Shown in pieces: positions 5,687 to 9,126 of a DNA stretch of 9,126 nt. The notes beneath the pieces are model-generated. The model worked only from the letters and a program-made list of their open reading frames with translations, was not told where the DNA came from and ran no database searches. The first letter of the stretch is position 1, and the number at the start of each line of letters is the position of its first letter. Location: the NCBI GenBank assembly GCA_002425885.1, contig DINC01000063.1:170-9295 (forward strand), given 5' to 3'. Source of the DNA: Spirochaetia bacterium UBA5550 (GTDB lineage: Bacteria; Spirochaetota; UBA4802; UBA5550). The position numbers were made by a program, and so were the translations under genes.

Positions 5687-6646
5687 ATGAAAAATATACT
5701 GGTAACAGGGGCTCTGGGGCAGATAGGGAGCGAGCTTGTTCCGGAATTAAGGAAAAGGTACGGTATAGACAGTGTTACATCCTCTGACATCAGAAAAGTT
5801 CCCGGGAACCCGGCAATGGAAGAAGGCCCTTTTATGCTCCTTGACGCCACATCACTCCCTGACCTCAGCGCTGCTGTAAAGAAGTGTCACGCGGATACAA
5901 TATTCAATCTTTCAGCCATACTCTCAGCATCAGCGGAGGCGAATCCGATTACGGCATGGGACGTGAATATGGGGAGCCTCATGGCTTCCCTTGAAGTTGC
6001 AAGGGTTGAGGGGTGCGCGCTCTTTACACCCAGCTCAATCGGGGCATTCGGGCTCTCCACACCAAAGAAGATGACACCGCAGGATACGATTCAGCGCCCT
6101 GCCACAATGTACGGCATTACCAAAGTTACAGGTGAACTCCTCTGTGATTACTATCACTTTAAATACGGTGTTGACGCAAGGGGTGTCAGGTACCCCGGGA
6201 TTATATCAAGCGAGGCTCCTCCCGGCGGCGGAACAACAGATTACGCGGTGGAGATATTCTATCATGCTCTTCAGTACAGAAAATATAAATGCTTTCTCAA
6301 ACCTGATACCATGCTTGACATGATGTTCATGCCGGATTGCATCAATGCCGCTGTAATGCTTATGGAGGCATCACCTGAAAGGCTTCTTCACAGAAATGCT
6401 TTTAATGTAACAGCAATGAGTTTTACACCTTCAATGCTTGCGGCGGAGATACGGCGCCATATCCCTGATTTTGAAATAATTTATGGCCCTGACCCTGTAC
6501 GGCAGTCAATAGCAGATTCATGGCCAGACAGCATGGATGATTCTGCTGCACGGGTGGAGTGGGGATGGAGGCCATTATGCGGACTTACCGAGATGGTTTC
6601 TACAATGCTTCACCGTTTGTCAGAAAAACTTAATATTAAAATATAA
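5687..6646 (+). CDS. tdh: L-threonine 3-dehydrogenase, short-chain (SDR) type
   Basis: A 319-residue cytoplasmic enzyme of the NAD-dependent epimerase/dehydratase (extended SDR) fold. It oxidises L-threonine with NAD+ to L-2-amino-3-ketobutyrate, the first step of threonine breakdown to glycine. It is not the zinc alcohol-dehydrogenase-type Tdh of E. coli. Visible features: the Rossmann motif VTGALGQIG (Gly8, Gly11, Gly14); Asp34 at the end of the second strand, as expected for NAD preference; the active-site Ser pair 116-117 in TPSSIGAFG; and the catalytic pair Tyr142 and Lys146 in MYGITK. The GVRYPGIIS segment (166-174) and the following PPGGGTTDYAVEIFYHAL are characteristic of the SDR threonine dehydrogenases and separate it from GalE-type epimerases. 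Length is typical. The stop is 12 bases before kbl, whose product uses the unstable product of this enzyme, so the two are surely co-transcribed. Confidence 0.94.
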   Translation: MKNILVTGALGQIGSELVPELRKRYGIDSVTSSDIRKVPGNPAMEEGPFMLLDATSLPDLSAAVKKCHADTIFNLSAILSASAEANPITAWDVNMGSLMASLEVARVEGCALFTPSSIGAFGLSTPKKMTPQDTIQRPATMYGITKVTGELLCDYYHFKYGVDARGVRYPGIISSEAPPGGGTTDYAVEIFYHALQYRKYKCFLKPDTMLDMMFMPDCINAAVMLMEASPERLLHRNAFNVTAMSFTPSMLAAEIRRHIPDFEIIYGPDPVRQSIADSWPDSMDDSAARVEWGWRPLCGLTEMVSTMLHRLSEKLNIKI

Positions 6647-6658
6647 AAGGAGCTCCCC

Positions 6659-7882
6659 ATGTCACTTGAAAAACTTAAAAGTGTTCTTGCTTTTGAAGTC
6701 TATGATATAGAAAAAAGGGGTACAGCCAAAAGCGCGGAGAATATCGTAACATCTGTAATAAAGCCGTCGGGTGAAAAAGGCACAAGGTACACAATACAGG
6801 GCGCAGGGAATATTGAATTTTTGCGTATGAACTCCAACTCCTACCTGGGGATGTCTTTGCGTGATGATGTAATAAATGCCGGTGAGGAGGCGTCAAAGTC
6901 TTTCGGCACAGGCCCGGGCGGAGTCCGGTTTATATGCGGCACATATTCTGTTCACAGAGAGCTTGAGGATAGGCTTGCGCGGTTTCACAAAAAGGGGGCG
7001 TGCATACTCTTCTCCTCCGCATACATGACATCTCTGGGAGTCATTACATCACTTACCACTGAGGGTACTGTGCTTATCAGTGATGAACTGAATCATAACT
7101 GCATCATAAACGCGATGAAACTCTCGCGCCCCGCTGCCAGGTTTATTTATAAGCATAATAATTTAAAAGACCTTGAGGAGAAGCTTGAACAGGCAGCCGG
7201 CGCAGGGAGAAGGTGCCTTGTAATAACTGACGGAGTGTTCTCCATGCGCGGGGATTACGCTCCACTTGGTGAGATAAAAACATTATGCTCCCGCTTTGAT
7301 GATACCTTCGATGAAGGAATAGTGACAATCGTTGATGATTCTCACGGTGCCGGTATATTGGGGAACAGCGGCAGAGGCACAGAGGAGGAGAGCGGCGGCG
7401 CTGCTGACATCCTCATCGGAACACTGGGTAAAGCATTCGGTGTGAACGGTGGCTATGTCGCCTCAGGGATGGAGGTTGTGCATTATCTCCGTGAGGTATC
7501 GCCTATGTATATTTATTCAAATCCCATAACAGTTGCGGAGGCTGCATCCGCATTAAAAGTCCTTGATATACTTGAAAGTCCGGAAGGTGAAGCGCTGATT
7601 AAAAAGATTAGAATGCTCACCTCAAGGCTTGAAAAGGGGATAACCGGGCTCGGGTTTAAAACAATAGAGGGGCCTCACCCGGTAGTACCGCTTGTAACCG
7701 GTGATACTGACGTTACAAGAAGAATGGTTGAGTTCCTGAAAGGGGAGGGTATACTTGCAACAGGTATATTCTATCCTGTAGTTCCAAAGGGGAGTGAGGA
7801 GATACGTTTCCAGGTAAACGGTGACCATACAGAGTATGATATAGATTTTCTTATTGATGCATTAAAAAGATTCCCGGAGTAG
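6659..7882 (+). CDS. kbl: Glycine C-acetyltransferase (2-amino-3-ketobutyrate CoA ligase)
   Basis: A 407-residue PLP-dependent enzyme of the alpha-oxoamine synthase family. It cleaves 2-amino-3-ketobutyrate with CoA to glycine and acetyl-CoA, the second step after Tdh. The Schiff-base lysine is Lys258 in GTLGKAFG. Asp226 and His229 in VDDSHG contact the cofactor, and His146 in DELNHN would stack on the pyridine ring. GTGPGGVRFICGT (83-95) and FFYPVVPKG-like GIFYPVVPKG (369-378) match Kbl rather than BioF, HemA or serine palmitoyltransferase. It is about ten residues longer than the E. coli enzyme, partly through extra residues before VDDSHG (FDDTFDEGIVTI). Translation starts at an ATG six bases after AAGGAG (6647-6652), in the 12-base gap after tdh, indicating a shared mRNA. 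I see no clear terminator after the stop. Confidence 0.95.
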   Translation: MSLEKLKSVLAFEVYDIEKRGTAKSAENIVTSVIKPSGEKGTRYTIQGAGNIEFLRMNSNSYLGMSLRDDVINAGEEASKSFGTGPGGVRFICGTYSVHRELEDRLARFHKKGACILFSSAYMTSLGVITSLTTEGTVLISDELNHNCIINAMKLSRPAARFIYKHNNLKDLEEKLEQAAGAGRRCLVITDGVFSMRGDYAPLGEIKTLCSRFDDTFDEGIVTIVDDSHGAGILGNSGRGTEEESGGAADILIGTLGKAFGVNGGYVASGMEVVHYLREVSPMYIYSNPITVAEAASALKVLDILESPEGEALIKKIRMLTSRLEKGITGLGFKTIEGPHPVVPLVTGDTDVTRRMVEFLKGEGILATGIFYPVVPKGSEEIRFQVNGDHTEYDIDFLIDALKRFPE

Positions 7883-7953
7883 AATTATATGAAACGACAT
7901 ATTCCATTCAATAAAAGATCACTAAGTATACTCACAAAAAAAGGATTAATTAC

Positions 7954-7982
7954 TTGCCATCCTCCCATAAAAGTGTTATATT
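7954..7982 (+). promoter_or_regulatory. Promoter of the HD-domain gene
   Basis: TTGCCA (7954-7959), a 17-bp spacer and TATATT (7977-7982), with TGT directly before the -10 box making an extended -10 element. The start would be near 7989, giving a leader of about 35 nt. This implies the HD gene is transcribed independently of tdh-kbl. Confidence 0.58.
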
Positions 7983-8023
7983 GATACATTGCTCGTTATT
8001 GCTTGTATAAAGGGGCGGAGTGT

Positions 8024-8950
8024 ATGAAAAACAACGGTAAAGTTCAGCTTTCAATGCTCATGAATACAGGGGATAGAACTGCTGTTCTTGACGAGGTCAG
8101 AAGAATATTTCTGATGCATTATGACTATGAATCATTCCGTCAGGTGGAAAATGCATTTGGAATAATATGTTCGCTTTTTGACGGGATGTTCCCCGGATAC
8201 AGAAAGTGCAACACCGAGTATCATAACCTTACACATACACTTGATGCGCTCCTTGCAGCCTCCAGACTTTTGGACGGCAGAATTTCTTTAAAAGAAAAAT
8301 TTGATGTTAAACTGGCGATTAATCTTCATCTTGCAGCTCTCCTTCATGATACAGGTTATATTCAGGAGGATTGGGACCATGAGGGTACAGGCGCTAAATA
8401 TACAAAAATTCATGTGGAGAGGAGCACAGCCTTTGTTGAAAAGAACGCCTCCAATTTCCACCTGTCACAGGCTGATGTAAAAACGATATCATGTCTTATA
8501 CTATGCACAGGGCTGAAAGCTGACAGTCACAGGGGGCTTAAAGGGGAGATGCTTGAGGCAGGCGCCATGCTTGGAACAGCGGATCTTCTTGGTCAGATGT
8601 CAGACAGGGCATACCTGGAGAAGCTTCTCTTCTTATATTATGAATTCCGCGAGGCTGAGATTGAGGGATTCAATACAACCTATGATATTCTCAGGAATAC
8701 ACTGGCTTTTTATGAAACAACCCTTGAAAGACTGGATGGCCCGCTTAAGGGGAGTTATGAGTATGCCCTTTATCATTTCAGGCTAAGGCACAATATCGAT
8801 GATAATCTCTACATGACGGCTATACAAAATCAGATGAAGTACCTCAGCAATATTATTGAAGATGAAACAACGAACTTCAGAAACAAGCTTAAGCGTCTTG
8901 ATGTAGAAAAGATGGAGATGGACTATACTATCTCAAGGAAGTATGTCTGA
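8024..8950 (+). CDS. HD-domain metal-dependent phosphohydrolase, function unknown
   Basis: Read from the ATG at 8024 (308 aa), which follows AAGGGGCGGAG at a good distance; a TTG at 8003 would add seven residues but lacks a ribosome site. There is no signal peptide or membrane segment, so it is cytoplasmic. The HD signature is complete: YHNLTHTLDAL (His67, His71), LLHDTGY (His108-Asp109), His130 in KIHVERS and Asp187 in GTADLLGQM. These are the expected ligands of a one- or two-metal site for phosphate-ester or phosphodiester hydrolysis. The spacing YHNxxHTxD recalls cyclic-nucleotide phosphodiesterases, but the protein lacks the other parts of that family and the GYP motif of c-di-GMP hydrolases. 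The N-terminal 55 residues are unassigned. The C-terminal 40 or so residues are charged and helical, perhaps a coiled coil. The substrate cannot be given; a nucleotide or signalling-nucleotide role is only a guess. Confidence 0.87.
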   Translation: MKNNGKVQLSMLMNTGDRTAVLDEVRRIFLMHYDYESFRQVENAFGIICSLFDGMFPGYRKCNTEYHNLTHTLDALLAASRLLDGRISLKEKFDVKLAINLHLAALLHDTGYIQEDWDHEGTGAKYTKIHVERSTAFVEKNASNFHLSQADVKTISCLILCTGLKADSHRGLKGEMLEAGAMLGTADLLGQMSDRAYLEKLLFLYYEFREAEIEGFNTTYDILRNTLAFYETTLERLDGPLKGSYEYALYHFRLRHNIDDNLYMTAIQNQMKYLSNIIEDETTNFRNKLKRLDVEKMEMDYTISRKYV

Positions 8951-9006
8951 GAGTTTCAGTTTCAGGCTGAAGTAATTTTAAAAGTCTCTTTACTAAAAAA
9001 TATTTA

Positions 9007-9126
9007 TTATTTAACCGCCCTTCTTATCCAGCTGTCCAGATAATCCAATTGTTCCGGTGTATGAAAATAATGCTCACCATTATCCATAATGGTTACATCA
9101 CAATTAAATTTTTCTGAAAAGGAATT
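9007..9126 (-). CDS. Alpha/beta-hydrolase, C-terminal fragment (runs off window)
   Basis: The last 39 codons of a minus-strand gene whose start lies beyond the right edge. The fragment reads VTIMDNGEHYFHTPEQL followed by DYLDSWIRRAVK and a stop at 9009-9007. A strand ending in G-x-H-x-F-H, followed by a C-terminal helix with a conserved Trp (LDSWI), is the usual end of alpha/beta-hydrolase enzymes. The His of GEH would be the catalytic triad histidine. Serine hydrolases of this type include esterases and lipases; the substrate is not visible. It converges with the HD gene across a 56-bp AT-rich gap holding only a weak stem (TTCAG/CTGAA, 8955-8971), not a convincing terminator. Confidence 0.7.
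   Translation of the reverse strand, partial: NSFSEKFNCDVTIMDNGEHYFHTPEQLDYLDSWIRRAVK

Noticed and set aside
8951..9006. Terminator between the HD gene and the hydrolase
   Set aside because: The only stem is five base pairs of weak sequence followed by a mixed AT stretch rather than a U tract.
1..9126. Mobile element, defence island or CRISPR array
   Set aside because: No transposase, integrase, nuclease or helicase genes, no direct-repeat arrays and no tRNA boundaries are visible; gene content is metabolic, envelope and signalling.

Overview
The window looks like ordinary chromosome from a diderm (Gram-negative type) bacterium of moderate-to-low GC. Supporting signs are a lipoprotein signal with a lipobox, a secreted protein that looks like an outer-membrane beta-barrel, a transmembrane chemoreceptor, strong GGAGG Shine-Dalgarno sites and several good sigma-70-type promoters with 17-bp spacers. 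The style of the proteins (SDR-type threonine dehydrogenase with Kbl, chemoreceptor, barrel protein) would suit a spirochaete or similar lineage, but that is only an impression. I see no transposase, integrase, tRNA, rRNA, CRISPR array or phage gene.

Layout, left to right. Positions 1-199 hold no gene I can name; a near-consensus promoter here points left out of the window. Then come a small unknown protein (262-621, +), a HAD phosphatase of the phosphoglycolate phosphatase type (666-1316, -), a lipoprotein joining ankyrin repeats to a NodB polysaccharide deacetylase domain (1393-2442, +), a methyl-accepting chemotaxis protein (2458-4422, -) and a putative outer-membrane barrel protein (4586-5437, -). 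The barrel protein appears to begin at a rare ATT codon. A divergent control region (5438-5686) separates it from a two-gene operon on the plus strand: NAD-dependent L-threonine 3-dehydrogenase (5687-6646) and glycine C-acetyltransferase kbl (6659-7882). An HD-domain phosphohydrolase with its own promoter follows (8024-8950, +). The right edge holds the C-terminal end of an alpha/beta-hydrolase on the minus strand (9007-9126, partial).

Only tdh-kbl forms a clear pathway: threonine is oxidised to 2-amino-3-ketobutyrate and cleaved with CoA to glycine and acetyl-CoA. The other genes are mostly single transcription units in alternating directions. Convergent pairs are closely packed (44 bp between the small gene and the HAD gene, 15 bp between the lipoprotein and the chemoreceptor).

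I found no convincing new multi-gene system. The most interesting points are the ATT-started secreted protein, the ankyrin-deacetylase lipoprotein with an altered catalytic motif, the 5'-terminal hairpin in the chemoreceptor leader, and the unexplained strong promoter and GGAGAG-bearing leader at the left edge.
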